Shown: positions 1 to 8,520, counted from the stretch's first letter. The stretch is 56,948 nt of DNA from Secundilactobacillus hailunensis (GCF_005405185.1 NZ_BJDO01000011.1:1-56948), one strand, 5' to 3'. The notes: generated by a model not told the origin, from the sequence alone. Made by a program: numbers and translations.

Positions 1-99
1 ATGTCATCAAGGTTCATAGCAATTTAATTCAAGGAAAAAGTGGGCTTAGAATAGATTAGTGAACTGCCTGAGCTATATTACGAAACTAGCACTACGCGT
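1..99. repeat. Left terminal copy of a 99-bp perfect inverted repeat
   Basis: These 99 bases are the exact reverse complement of the last 99 bases of the window (56850-56948). Identity stops at base 100. This is seen directly. A perfect match of this length with divergent inner flanks is what an assembly graph gives when a contig ends at a repeated node of that overlap length. The repeat is therefore probably longer than what is shown. The reading frame inside it (3-59) suggests the 3' end of an insertion sequence. Confidence 0.9.
3..59 (+). mobile_element. C-terminal fragment of a probable transposase
   Basis: An open frame enters from the window edge and gives 18 residues ending in SGLRID before TAG at 57-59. 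About 40 bases then remain before identity with the other end stops, as expected for an insertion sequence whose transposase stops shortly before its terminal repeat. The same fragment is present, inverted, at the far end. I do not recognise the family from so few residues. Calling it a transposase is an inference from the repeated, contig-terminal context. Confidence 0.4.
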
Positions 100-125
100 T
101 AGCTGAATAGTAAAATTGTAGACTC

Positions 126-167
126 AAAATAACCCACAGGCCTGTTTTGGGTCTGCGGGTTATTTTA
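126..167. terminator. Bidirectional Rho-independent terminator
   Basis: The stem AATAACCCACAG pairs with CTGCGGGTTATT with one mismatch and has A/T runs on both sides. It lies just past the stop of the minus-strand MarR-GNAT gene. Confidence 0.8.
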
Positions 168-195
168 CTCGATTGATGAGACTTGGATAACGATG

Positions 196-1110
196 TTAAT
201 CCTGAGCGTCCGGTGCATAATCCCAGCGTTCTTCCGTGACAACATCATCTTTCCACTCGTGATTGGGTTTGGTTTCAACGCAATGAAACCCGTTGCGCGC
301 ATAAATACTTCTGGCGGCCTCTAATTCGCTAACCGTCCAGAGATACATGCGAGAAATATCATGAGCTGCTGCGTACTTAACCAGCGTGGCGATGAGTTGT
401 TTGCCTAAGCCATGGCCTTGATAGGCGGAATCTACGACGAACCAGCGTACTTGCCAGGCGCCATCGGTTGTCTCGACTAGGCTAACGGTTCCGGCCCGAG
501 TGCCATCTACGGTTGCGATGAAGGTGACGCCGTTAAGCCCTGATTTGGCGTATTCGGCTAAGGCACCCAGTACATAATATTGAAAAATGGTGTGATAGTG
601 GCGAGCCGTATAAACGCGAGCATGAAGATCAGCGATATAGCCGATATCCGCCACACCAGCTGTTTCGATAGCAACTTTGTGTTGATTAGTTAGCGTGTTC
701 TTAATGAGATGCATCGCCGAACTCACTCGGTCTAACTGTTGGGAACTGTAGGGAGCAACGAACTCATTTAAACCTTTTTGAACGGTATGGACTTGTTGAT
801 CCTGTAAACGTTCACCTTTTTCAGTCAGGTTGATTAACATGGATCGTTTGTCCTTAGGGTTGATTGAGCGTTGGACAACATCTTGGTTTTCCATTTTTGT
901 GAGAATTTTGCTCAATTGGCTTTTATTCAAGTTGAGTTTCTCGCTGATATCGTTGGGGTTGGTGACGCCTGCGACCTTGATTGCGGTTATGACGCGATCT
1001 TCGATTAGGGAGAAGGGATTGCCGTATAGCGTGCGGTCAAATCCTGATAACAAGTTTGAGTAATAGCGGTTAAAAAGACGAAATTTTTCGATGAAATGTT
1101 CTGGTGTCAT
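196..1110 (-). CDS. MarR-type regulator fused to a GNAT acetyltransferase
   Basis: The 304-residue product has an N-terminal MarR winged-helix domain (about residues 1-140, with the helix segment LNLNKSQLSKILTKME) and a C-terminal GNAT domain (about 150-295). The GNAT acetyl-CoA loop is visible as YQGHGLGKQL. This two-domain architecture is known in bacteria and is thought to couple DNA binding to acetylation of an unknown substrate. An upstream start would add 24 hydrophobic residues. I chose ATG 1110 because GGAGG lies 6 bases before it and because the earlier start would lie inside the promoter. Two palindromes in the promoter suggest autoregulation. Confidence 0.85.
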   Translation of the reverse strand: MTPEHFIEKFRLFNRYYSNLLSGFDRTLYGNPFSLIEDRVITAIKVAGVTNPNDISEKLNLNKSQLSKILTKMENQDVVQRSINPKDKRSMLINLTEKGERLQDQQVHTVQKGLNEFVAPYSSQQLDRVSSAMHLIKNTLTNQHKVAIETAGVADIGYIADLHARVYTARHYHTIFQYYVLGALAEYAKSGLNGVTFIATVDGTRAGTVSLVETTDGAWQVRWFVVDSAYQGHGLGKQLIATLVKYAAAHDISRMYLWTVSELEAARSIYARNGFHCVETKPNHEWKDDVVTEERWDYAPDAQD

Positions 1111-1127
1111 GTGTGGCCTCCAATTAG

Positions 1128-1172
1128 TTTGCAATGCAAAATATAAGTATACAGCAATGCAAATAATTTGCA
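1128..1172. promoter_or_regulatory. Promoter and twin palindromic operators of the MarR-GNAT gene
   Basis: Two palindromes share the half-site TTGCA: TTTGCA-A-TGCAAA at 1128-1140 and TGCAAAT-A-ATTTGCA at 1158-1172. On the minus strand a TTGCAA -35 is followed after 16 bases by a TATACT -10, so one palindrome covers the -35 and the other lies just downstream of the start point. Such placement is typical of MarR autorepression. Binding by this protein is inferred. Confidence 0.7.
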
Positions 1173-1182
1173 ATGTCAACAA

Positions 1183-1623
1183 TATTTAAGGAGTTTTCTT
1201 GGTGATTGAGGTCTGAGGCGTTGTTGAATATAGAAAAAATGAGGCTGGAAAAATTAGAACTTTTTCCCAGTCTCTTTTCATTGCCCTTACTAACTTTCGG
1301 AGGGGTACATATATTTACGCGTGGTGCTAGTTAAATATGTAAATATAAGGGAAATTGGTAAAAATCTATTAGCTATTCAATTTGTGAAATTGAAAAGTTA
1401 ATTGTTGAGAGGTTATTTCCAAATAATTTGAAAACCTTCCCTAACACTTCAAAACGCGTGTCCTCCGAAATCTGCCCTATACTATAAGTAAGTAACCATT
1501 TTAAAGAAATGGCTGAATAATAAAAAGAGGCGAGCGTCCCTTTCAGATACTATAGATTAGGGATTTAAACGGAATATAGCGGCTATTAGTAAGATAGAAA
1601 TTCGTTATTTGGAGGCAATCAAT
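1183..1623. other. Gene-free region with hairpins and an insertion-sequence-end-like motif
   Basis: No convincing gene is seen. A hairpin at 1241-1274 (GAGGCTGG with CCAGTCTC) resembles the terminators near 9.2 and 12.3 kb. Arms TTTCGGAGG (1295-1303) and CCTCCGAAA (1462-1470) form an inverted repeat around about 160 A/T-rich bases. Inside it, TATATTTAC and GTAAATATA (1310-1318, 1339-1347) form another. Bases 1317-1332 match the inner end of the window's terminal repeat at 15 of 16 positions. The last 120 bases should hold the lplA promoter. Confidence 0.5.
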
Positions 1624-2646
1624 ATGTTCTTTATCGATACAAGTCGAAATGGAAAATCAGTATACGATGCAACGGTTAATCAATCCTTGGACAATTATTT
1701 GGCAAATGATTTACACAAGAAGGGGCACGGTTTAATCGTGTATATCAACCAGCCCTCAGTCATTATTGGGGTCAATCAAAATGCGTATGCGGAAGTGGAT
1801 CTGCCATATCTAAAGAAGCACGGTATCAGTCTGGTGCGCAGAACATCCGGCGGTGGCGCGGTTTACCATGATTTTGGCAACATTATTTTTGAAAATATCG
1901 TGGTGGGTGATACGGCAGACTTTGGCAACTATGAAGCCATTGCGAACCCAATCTTGGACGCATTGCACGATTTTGGTGCGACCGGTGCGCAGCTTCATGG
2001 GCGCAACGATTTAACCATTGATGGAATGAAATTCTCTGGCATGACCATGTTTAAAGTCGGCGATGCCTATGCTGCCGGCGGAACCTTGATGTATGATCTC
2101 AACATGGACGCTGCTGACGAAGTACTCACGCCAGAAAAGGATAAGCTCAGTTCAAAGGGGGTCGCCTCAGTTGATAAACGGGTGACTAACATTAAGCCTT
2201 ATTTGAAGCCGGAATATCAAAAATGGACGGCTGAAGAATTCAAGACCCATTTAATTTGCCATATGTTTGGGGTGGATAGTCTGGATCAGATTGACACCTA
2301 TCATCTCAATGACCACGACTGGCAGATTATTGATCAGCGTCTGAAGGGTAAATATGACACCGAGGAATGGAACTTTGGGACCAATCCAGGATTCAAGTAC
2401 TATCGGTCTAAGCACTTTGACATTGGGACGATCGCCTTTAATTTCAACGTGGATAACAACGTTGTGACTGATTTTAAGATTTACGGCGACTTTATTACCG
2501 GTGGCGATATTACCATTATTGAAAAGAATACTATTGGAACAGCCTTTGATCAGAACAGCCTGGCAAAAGCCTTTGATAAGAGTGATCTGGCTACTAATAT
2601 CGGGAAAATTAGTGGTGCGGAATTGGCAGAGTTGATGCTTTCATAA
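1624..2646 (+). CDS. lplA: Lipoate-protein ligase
   Basis: The 340-residue enzyme activates lipoate with ATP and attaches it to lysines of 2-oxoacid dehydrogenase E2 subunits or GcvH in the cytoplasm. Family motifs are visible: RRTSGGGAVYHD near residue 72, GRNDLTIDGMKFSG with the catalytic lysine near 130, and a C-terminal accessory domain from about 245. Length fits bacterial LplA. The start is ATG 1624 because TTTGGAGG sits 7-8 bases upstream; an upstream in-frame ATG overlaps that ribosome site. No lipoylated complex is encoded in this window, so it probably acts in salvage for targets elsewhere. Confidence 0.93.
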   Translation: MFFIDTSRNGKSVYDATVNQSLDNYLANDLHKKGHGLIVYINQPSVIIGVNQNAYAEVDLPYLKKHGISLVRRTSGGGAVYHDFGNIIFENIVVGDTADFGNYEAIANPILDALHDFGATGAQLHGRNDLTIDGMKFSGMTMFKVGDAYAAGGTLMYDLNMDAADEVLTPEKDKLSSKGVASVDKRVTNIKPYLKPEYQKWTAEEFKTHLICHMFGVDSLDQIDTYHLNDHDWQIIDQRLKGKYDTEEWNFGTNPGFKYYRSKHFDIGTIAFNFNVDNNVVTDFKIYGDFITGGDITIIEKNTIGTAFDQNSLAKAFDKSDLATNIGKISGAELAELMLS

Positions 2647-2714
2647 ATTATCTTGTATCGAAAATAGACATTCGGACAGCCTTTAATTGCTTGTTCAAGA
2701 AGATATAGGGAAGT

Positions 2715-2756
2715 ACAGTAAAGGAGCGGTGCAGTTGTACATCGCTCTTTTACTGT
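2715..2756 (+). terminator. Hairpin after lplA
   Basis: ACAGTAAAGGAGCGGTG pairs with CATCGCTCTTTTACTGT over about 16 positions, using G-U pairs. No long T run follows, so termination strength is uncertain. Confidence 0.5.
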
Positions 2757-2910
2757 CTATTAACTTTAGTAGTCTGTTAATTTATTGGACATATAGACGT
2801 TTTTAGTACACAATCATTTCCCCAATGGAATGCCAACCCTAAATAAATTTATAACCGGCAAAATCCGTGCCATGGGTGTTTTTGGTTCACGTAATCGAAC
2901 TTGTGTTCAA

Positions 2911-2958
2911 ACACTGCATATTGATATTTAATCCCGACCACGATACTATATATGGTGT
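2911..2958 (+). promoter_or_regulatory. Tandem NrdR boxes overlapping the nrdJ promoter
   Basis: Box 1 is ACACTGCATATTGATA (2911-2926) and box 2 is ATACTATATATGGTGT (2943-2958). Both resemble the NrdR consensus and their starts are 32 bases apart, three helical turns, as is usual for NrdR. A TTGATA -35 (2921-2926) and TACTAT -10 (2944-2949) with 17-base spacing lie inside the two boxes, so NrdR bound here would block polymerase. The rest of 2757-2910 shows nothing I can name; no cobalamin riboswitch was recognised. Confidence 0.75.
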
Positions 2959-2976
2959 CGAGAAAGGGGAATTGCT

Positions 2977-5226
2977 ATGCAAGTTGCAGTTAAACGTTTA
3001 ATAACATTATCAAATGATTTTATTGAAAAGGTCAAAGCCGAGATCACACCACATTGGGGTCCACTGGGCTGGGTCACTTACAAACGTACATATTCACGTT
3101 GGATCGAGTCAGAAAACCGTCATGAAGAGTGGGATGAAACCGTTAAGCGGGTCGTGGAAGGTAACGTTAACCTGGATCCACGCCTCCACGAAGATCACAT
3201 CGACCCAGAAGTGATCAGTGAACTTGAGACCGAAGCACAGGATCTCTTTAAATTAGTTTATAGCCTTTCCGCTACACCATCGGGCCGCAACTTGTGGATT
3301 TCTGGGACACCGTATCAAGAACGTAACGGCGATGCATTAAACAACTGCTGGTTTGTCGCAGTTCGGCCGCAACCATACGGCGACAGCCACATTGTGCCGG
3401 AATACCTTGATCAAGACCAGCCAGCGGTTTCAATGCCGTATTCGTTCATGTTCGACCAGTTGATGAAGGGCGGCGGTGTCGGCTTTTCAGTTGTTCAGGA
3501 TAACGTACGCCAGATTCCAGCCGTGGACAACAACATTACCTTAACGATTTTAGTCGATAAGGCCAGTCAGTCTTACAAGGATTCCGTTGCGCTGGGCGCC
3601 ACCGATAAGCAGCAGTGGTTAGCTGACCACACCTTGGACGACGGTCGTTACTACAAATTACTAGATACGCGCGAAGGCTGGGTTTTAGCGAACGCCAACC
3701 TGATAGATATGCACTTCAACGGAACTAACCCGGACCGCAAGACCAACCTGATCTTAGATGTTAGTGATATTCGGCCAAAGGGTGCCAAAATCAAGGGCTT
3801 TGGCGGTACCGCCTCTGGTCCAATGCCGTTGATCGAAATGTTATTTGATATTAATACCTTACTAAATTCTCGTGTCGGTCACAAGTTAACGTCGGTTGAC
3901 TGCACTGATGTGGGTAATCTGATTGGTAAAACGGTAGTGGCTGGGAATGTGCGGCGCTCTGCTGAGTTAGCCTTGGGTTCCAGTGACGACGATGCCTTCA
4001 TTACCATGAAGCAGGATCAAAAAAAGCTTTACCACCATCGCTGGGCATCTAATAACAGTGTGGCAGTTGATACGCATAAACAGGATTACACCGCGGTTGC
4101 CGATTCCATTTTACACAATGGTGAACCGGGGATCGTTAACCTAGAATTGTCTAAAAATTACGGTCGGCTAGTCGATGGTCGTCAGGAAAACATTGACGGC
4201 GCCGTTGAAGGGACGAACCCCTGTGGCGAGATCTCACTGGCTAACGGTGAGCCTTGCAACCTCTTTGAAGTCTTTCCTTCCGTCGCAATGGAACAGGGCT
4301 TTGACCTTGACCGAGCCTTCACGTTAGGGACCCGTTTCGCTAAGCGGGTGACCTTTAGTGACTACGATTGGGAAGTTTCCCGCAACGTCATTAAGCAGAA
4401 TCATCGGATTGGCATCTCCATGTCAGGTATTCAGGACTGGATCTTAAAGGCCTTTGGTAATCGAGTAGTCCGTGGCTTTAAGGATGGCATCGACCCCGAG
4501 ACTCACGAAGCCATCAAGGAACCCATTTACGATCAACGGGTAGTGGCTAAATTTGATGAACTGTACCATGCTATCGTGTCAGCCGACAACAACTATTCTG
4601 AAGTATTGGGCTGTGCACCTTCCCTGAAGCATACTACTGTTAAGCCATCCGGGACCGTTGCCAAATTAGCCGGCGTTTCCGAAGGGATGCACTTCCACTA
4701 CGCCGGGTACCTGATTCAACGGATTCGGTTCCAAGATAGTGACCCGCTGCTACCAGCATTACGGCTGTCTGGCTACAAGATGGAACCAGATATTTACACG
4801 AAGAATACCGTTTGTGTTGAGTTCCCGGTTCGGGCCGCTCACGCTGACAGTAAAGAGTTCGCTTCAGCAGGGACTGTATCGATTGCGGAGCAGTTTGCCA
4901 CCCAGGCCTTCTTACAGAAGTACTGGTCAGATAACGCCGTCAGCTGCACGATCACCTTCCAGTTGAAGAGGGAGAGTGACCAGATTGCTGGCTTGATGAA
5001 GCAATATCGGTTCAGTATCAAGTCCACTTCATTGTTGCCATATAGTGGCAGTGGTCTGAAGCAGGCACCTAAGGAACCAATTTCTAAGAACGTTTATGAG
5101 CAACGCAAAGCTCAGATCACTAATAACGTGAAGGACGTCTACACCTCACTGAATACGATGGATAAGAAGGATCTGGAACTGATCGACCAGTCCGACTGCA
5201 TCGGGGGCGCTTGCCCAGTTCGGTAG
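2977..5226 (+). CDS. nrdJ: Adenosylcobalamin-dependent ribonucleoside-triphosphate reductase (class II)
   Basis: The 749-residue monomeric enzyme reduces ribonucleoside triphosphates to deoxy forms, using coenzyme B12 to create a thiyl radical. It needs no oxygen. Features match the L. leichmannii enzyme: the early segment WGPLGWVTYKRTYSRW, the N-terminal reducible cysteine in NNCWF, the active-site pair in NPCGEI and EPCNLFE, and the shuttle cysteines at the end in CIGGACPVR. Start ATG 2977 follows AAAGGGG. The upstream NrdR boxes indicate repression when dNTP levels are high. It has a functional partner in nrdD-nrdG 36 kb away and needs cobalamin, consistent with CobT downstream. Confidence 0.96.
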   Translation: MQVAVKRLITLSNDFIEKVKAEITPHWGPLGWVTYKRTYSRWIESENRHEEWDETVKRVVEGNVNLDPRLHEDHIDPEVISELETEAQDLFKLVYSLSATPSGRNLWISGTPYQERNGDALNNCWFVAVRPQPYGDSHIVPEYLDQDQPAVSMPYSFMFDQLMKGGGVGFSVVQDNVRQIPAVDNNITLTILVDKASQSYKDSVALGATDKQQWLADHTLDDGRYYKLLDTREGWVLANANLIDMHFNGTNPDRKTNLILDVSDIRPKGAKIKGFGGTASGPMPLIEMLFDINTLLNSRVGHKLTSVDCTDVGNLIGKTVVAGNVRRSAELALGSSDDDAFITMKQDQKKLYHHRWASNNSVAVDTHKQDYTAVADSILHNGEPGIVNLELSKNYGRLVDGRQENIDGAVEGTNPCGEISLANGEPCNLFEVFPSVAMEQGFDLDRAFTLGTRFAKRVTFSDYDWEVSRNVIKQNHRIGISMSGIQDWILKAFGNRVVRGFKDGIDPETHEAIKEPIYDQRVVAKFDELYHAIVSADNNYSEVLGCAPSLKHTTVKPSGTVAKLAGVSEGMHFHYAGYLIQRIRFQDSDPLLPALRLSGYKMEPDIYTKNTVCVEFPVRAAHADSKEFASAGTVSIAEQFATQAFLQKYWSDNAVSCTITFQLKRESDQIAGLMKQYRFSIKSTSLLPYSGSGLKQAPKEPISKNVYEQRKAQITNNVKDVYTSLNTMDKKDLELIDQSDCIGGACPVR

Positions 5227-5289
5227 ATTTTGGTCACAACGATTAATGTCATGGCACCAATTATTGTAGTAAATTAAACGCATTTAAAC

Positions 5290-5326
5290 AAAAACGTTCT
5301 AGCTATATCGGCTGGGACGTTTTTTG
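5290..5326 (+). terminator. Terminator of nrdJ
   Basis: AAACGTTCTAGC pairs imperfectly with GCTGGGACGTTT and a T6 run follows. Confidence 0.75.
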
Positions 5327-5331
5327 GCTGT

Positions 5332-5375
5332 AAAAAAAGACCATCACGGGTAGCGACCGCAACGGCTTGTGATGA
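5332..5375 (-). terminator. Terminator of the 50-residue membrane peptide gene
   Basis: On the minus strand CATCAC pairs with GTGATG around an inner GC-rich hairpin, followed by a T7 run. Confidence 0.65.
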
Positions 5376-5417
5376 CTTTGCAACAATTTGATATAACTGT
5401 TTTCTACGCTGCCATGA

Positions 5418-5570
5418 TTAACTATTTCCAATATTAGTTAGCATTCCCCAGCCAATATAAAAAATAAGCCCAACTATGAAAAGCATCACAATTGAAAGGA
5501 AGCCGTAACCAATGCAACCTAGACATGAATCTATTACGCCAAAACAGCCTTCTGGTTCGTCATCATCCAC
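5418..5570 (-). CDS. Small cysteine-containing membrane peptide (50 residues)
   Basis: This gene is too short for ordinary ORF calling. It starts with GTG 5570, six bases after AGAGGGGG, and ends with TAA at 5418-5420. The N-terminus is acidic (DDDEPEG), followed by three cysteines in GCFGVIDSCLGCIGYG and one hydrophobic helix of about 20 residues (roughly 23-42). Upstream on the same strand is a promoter-like TTGAAT, 17 bases, TATAGT, and downstream is a T7 terminator, so the unit is complete. I do not recognise a family. It is convergent with nrdJ. A membrane-anchored metal- or redox-sensitive role is only a guess. Confidence 0.65.
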   Translation of the reverse strand: MDDDEPEGCFGVIDSCLGCIGYGFLSIVMLFIVGLIFYIGWGMLTNIGNS

Positions 5571-5740
5571 ACTTATCCCCCTCTTTCTAAATGGCGTTAC
5601 AGCGTTATTTCAAACAATTACTCGTATAACTATACCGAATGAGCCGTAGTTATTCAATGTATCATTATTCGTTAGCTGATGCTGTGTTTTTGGGGTAAAC
5701 TATTTAGTAGTAGCATGATTAATTATAAAGGAGATAAGTT

Positions 5741-6139
5741 ATGACAATGACGACTCAAAAAATTACTGATTTTCTAGCTGCAAATAACGTGGATCCCAAC
5801 ACATTAGGTGGATTCGCTGTGCAAAATAACTTTGGTGATGATTTGGTGATCGATGAAAAACCAGTCGATGATTTTTACACCTGTTTACAGGTTACTCGCC
5901 AGCAATTCGAAGAAAAGGCAACTAAAACTAAAATGGTTACCGCTTACAATAATTCGAAAATTGAAATCGTGCTTTTTAGCTGGCGTAAGGAACGGGCAGC
6001 GGGCACACCTAAGTACACCGATAGCGGTGATACTGGGGTCATTGTTAATACTGGTGCTGCGGTTTACGTCGACGTCTTTTCAGATAAAGACTTAAACAAA
6101 CAGTTAGGTTCGTTGATCAGCAACTATATCGTTAAATAG
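5741..6139 (+). CDS. Hypothetical protein, 132 residues
   Basis: The product is soluble in appearance, with no signal peptide or membrane segment. It is of mixed charge and holds a central segment with IEIVLFSWRKERAAG. A good ribosome site (AAAGGAG, about 8 bases before ATG 5741) and a complete frame support a real gene. A second ATG two codons later (5747) would be slightly further from that site. I do not recognise the family. It stands alone between the small membrane peptide (divergent) and cobT; about 130 bases separate it from cobT, so co-transcription is possible but not evident. Confidence 0.75.
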   Translation: MTMTTQKITDFLAANNVDPNTLGGFAVQNNFGDDLVIDEKPVDDFYTCLQVTRQQFEEKATKTKMVTAYNNSKIEIVLFSWRKERAAGTPKYTDSGDTGVIVNTGAAVYVDVFSDKDLNKQLGSLISNYIVK

Positions 6140-6269
6140 ATGTCTCATTGATAGGGGTGCTGGGTTAGAGCGCTGGCAGCTTTTTGAATTTACTCAAGCC
6201 AATCATCTTTGAAAGCCCTAACATGGTATACTTAACAAGATAATTAATTATTGTTTGGAGGATGGTTTA

Positions 6270-7307
6270 ATGCACACTTATGCGATAAAGTCGATTTCAC
6301 AGACGGACAGAGAAGCTATGCAACAAAAGCTTGACCAGCTTGCTAAGCCCATAGCCGGTTTAGGCCGTTTGGAAGAATTAGCGGTGACGATAGCTGGGAT
6401 TCAACACCAGTCTGAATTATCGGTATCAAAACGGTGCTGTCTGGTCTTTGCGGCCGATCATGGTGTTGCCAGTGAAGGTGTTTCAGCTACTCCTCAAAAG
6501 GTAACTGCCATTCAGTCCGTTAATTTGCTTAACGGGCATACCGCTGCCGGGGCGATGGCTGCTAGTGTTCATTGTGGCCTAGAAGTCATCGACATGGGTG
6601 TCCGCGCTTCCCTGCCAGATAAGCGCATTATCCATCGCAAGATTCGCTGGGGGACCCGGGACATGCTGGTAGAACCAGCCATGACGCGCGACGAAGCGCA
6701 GCAGTCTATCGAAACTGGGCGAGAAGTCGCCAAGCAAGCGATTGCGGATGGCAACCGGGTGCTGTTACTAGGCGAGCTGGGTATTGCGAACACGACTGCG
6801 GCGGCGGCCATTTTAGCTGCCCGCTACGCCCTTTCTCCAGCCCAAACGGTTGGTTACGGCTCCAATATTTCTGAGAAACGTTATCAGCATAAAATTGACG
6901 TGGTGACCCAAGCACTTCACAAATGGCAGCCGGCTAGTGATGACGCGCTTGAGATTTTGCGGACGGTTGGCGGTTATGAAATTGGTGGTAATGCAGGTGC
7001 CATCATTGGTGCTGCGGAAGAGGGTGTGCCCATTATACTAGATGGGTTTATTTCTTACGCTGCCTTGTCCTTGGCCGAATTATTGGTTCCAGGAATCGAG
7101 CAGCACGTGATCGCTTCGCACGCCTCCAAGGAAAGTGGCACGGCATTAGTCACCAATCTGTTAAACATTAACCCGTTATTAGACTTGAACTTAGCGGTTG
7201 GTGAAGGTACTGGTGCACTTTTAGTATTGCCATTGATCGATGCCATTCAAAGTGTGTTGACCCAAATGAATACGCAAACGGATATGCAGTTTGGGTATCA
7301 ACCGTAG
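6270..7307 (+). CDS. cobT: Nicotinate-nucleotide-dimethylbenzimidazole phosphoribosyltransferase
   Basis: The 345-residue enzyme makes alpha-ribazole phosphate from nicotinate mononucleotide and a lower-ligand base for the cobamide nucleotide loop. Visible family features are PIAGLGRLEELA near residue 30, FAADHGVASEGVSATP near 70, GELGIANTTAAAA near 170, and the C-terminal GEGTGALL segment with the catalytic-type glutamate near 315. ATG 6270 is preferred over an upstream TTG because GGAGG lies eight bases before it. No other cobamide gene is in the window, so it may serve salvage or remodelling, or belong to a pathway elsewhere. The nearby B12-dependent nrdJ is a plausible consumer. Confidence 0.94.
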   Translation: MHTYAIKSISQTDREAMQQKLDQLAKPIAGLGRLEELAVTIAGIQHQSELSVSKRCCLVFAADHGVASEGVSATPQKVTAIQSVNLLNGHTAAGAMAASVHCGLEVIDMGVRASLPDKRIIHRKIRWGTRDMLVEPAMTRDEAQQSIETGREVAKQAIADGNRVLLLGELGIANTTAAAAILAARYALSPAQTVGYGSNISEKRYQHKIDVVTQALHKWQPASDDALEILRTVGGYEIGGNAGAIIGAAEEGVPIILDGFISYAALSLAELLVPGIEQHVIASHASKESGTALVTNLLNINPLLDLNLAVGEGTGALLVLPLIDAIQSVLTQMNTQTDMQFGYQP

Positions 7308-7356
7308 AGAGTATGATGGAGCTGCTGATTTAGGACCATAAAATCTTATACATGAA

Positions 7357-7392
7357 GGCTATTGTGCTAGACAATGACAATAGTCTTTTTTA
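7357..7392 (+). terminator. Terminator of cobT
   Basis: GGCTATTGT pairs with ACAATAGTC and is followed by a T6 run. Confidence 0.75.
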
Positions 7393-7500
7393 TTTCTGAT
7401 TGAATGGGCCATTAATAGGCATTTTGCTTGAATCAATAATTAATCATATAATATGACGTATATTGTACTTAATAAACTACATATTTGGAGGTACCACTTG

Positions 7501-7977
7501 ATGAAAATTCGTCCCATTGAACCCAAGGATAATCAGCCGTTAAAGACTATTATTCAATCAGCAATTCGCGAGTATGGCAATAATTTACCCAACTCGCCGT
7601 ACTATGATACGGTTTTAGATCATCTGGCAGAGCATTATGCAGCCCAAGATAAAGCCAAGTATTGGGTGGCAGAAGTTAACGGTGAACTGGTCGGTGGCGC
7701 GGGTTTAGGCCCATTCGGCTACCCGAAGACCGCGGAATTTCAAAAACTATACTTATCACCGAAGGCCCGAGGACATCACATTGGGCATCAACTAGAAATT
7801 ACAGCTGAAAAGGCTGCTAAAGAGTTTGGTTACGAAAAATTCTATATTGAAACCTTCATGAACTATACCGCGGCTCGGGGGCTATACAAGCACGTTGGTT
7901 TTAAACAGCTGGATAAACCGTTAGCAAAACCTTCTCATAGTGCCTGCGATGCTTGGTATGTTAAGGATATTAAATAA
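7501..7977 (+). CDS. GNAT-family N-acetyltransferase
   Basis: The 158-residue single-domain protein begins with the typical beta strand MKIRPIE and carries the acetyl-CoA binding loop in LSPKARGHHIGHQL (near residue 85). A late strand and helix, ARGLYKHVGF, occurs near 128. The substrate cannot be told from sequence. ATG 7501 has TTTGGAGG 10 bases upstream; a longer frame would start inside the promoter. It ends directly at a strong bidirectional terminator and is likely monocistronic. Confidence 0.85.
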   Translation: MKIRPIEPKDNQPLKTIIQSAIREYGNNLPNSPYYDTVLDHLAEHYAAQDKAKYWVAEVNGELVGGAGLGPFGYPKTAEFQKLYLSPKARGHHIGHQLEITAEKAAKEFGYEKFYIETFMNYTAARGLYKHVGFKQLDKPLAKPSHSACDAWYVKDIK

Positions 7978-8020
7978 AAAATAGCGATTATTCTGCTTGC
8001 TCAGGATAATCGCTATTTTA
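7976..8020. terminator. Bidirectional terminator
   Basis: AAAATAGCGATTAT and ATAATCGCTATTTT form a perfect 14-bp stem between two convergent genes. Confidence 0.9.
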
Positions 8021-8053
8021 GTCTGAATTGAATAGGGAAACATTAGCCTTAAT

Positions 8054-8386
8054 TTAAAGTTTTTGATTTTTGCTTTTCTTGGGCTTAGGAGCGGGCAATG
8101 CCTCACAAGTTGCAGTTGCGAGTTTACAAAGAAGTTCCTTGTTATCAAGTTCTGAGATTAAAAATTGTGGTTTCGCTCCCGGATAAGAAGAAGCAGTTTC
8201 TTGATCTGGCACTATTTTAGATCCGGCAGCCGTTATTTTAACAAACAGCTGATCGTCACAAACACTGGCGAAATATTTACCGTTACAGTAGAGACCGTAC
8301 TCACCGAACATTTTCTTGTAAGTTATGGTTCCCGCATCGCTAAACTGTTCTGCGATATACTGCGTAAATGCTTCACTTGAGGCCAT
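8054..8386 (-). CDS. TfoX N-terminal-domain protein
   Basis: The 110-residue protein matches the TfoX N-terminal domain alone, seen in TYKKMFGEYGLYCNGKYFAS (near residue 22) and SYPGAKPQF (near 66). In gamma-proteobacteria TfoX regulates competence. In Firmicutes short TfoX-domain proteins are common and their role is not established, so no competence function is claimed. The C-terminus is basic (PKPKKSKNQK). The start at 8386 has AAAGGAGGT seven bases upstream. It is divergent from the B3/B4 protein. Confidence 0.85.
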   Translation of the reverse strand: MASSEAFTQYIAEQFSDAGTITYKKMFGEYGLYCNGKYFASVCDDQLFVKITAAGSKIVPDQETASSYPGAKPQFLISELDNKELLCKLATATCEALPAPKPKKSKNQKL

Positions 8387-8520
8387 TGGGTTTACCTCCT
8401 TTAATGTATTTTCTAAATTTTACAGTCATAAATTTGAAGCGTCGATACCATTACTGTAAGATTAACAGCAAACGGTACTTGCATAAAGAGTTACCAATCT
8501 TTAATTTAGGGTGTGACAAA

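Noticed and set aside
1241-1274. Terminator of a missing gene
   Set aside because: The stem is imperfect and no plus-strand gene precedes it, so it is only mentioned as a hairpin in the intergenic entry.
2647-2976. Possible cobalamin riboswitch upstream of nrdJ (and upstream of cobT)
   Set aside because: No B12-box-like core or conserved pairing was recognised. The upstream sequence is explained by a hairpin after lplA, NrdR boxes and the promoter.
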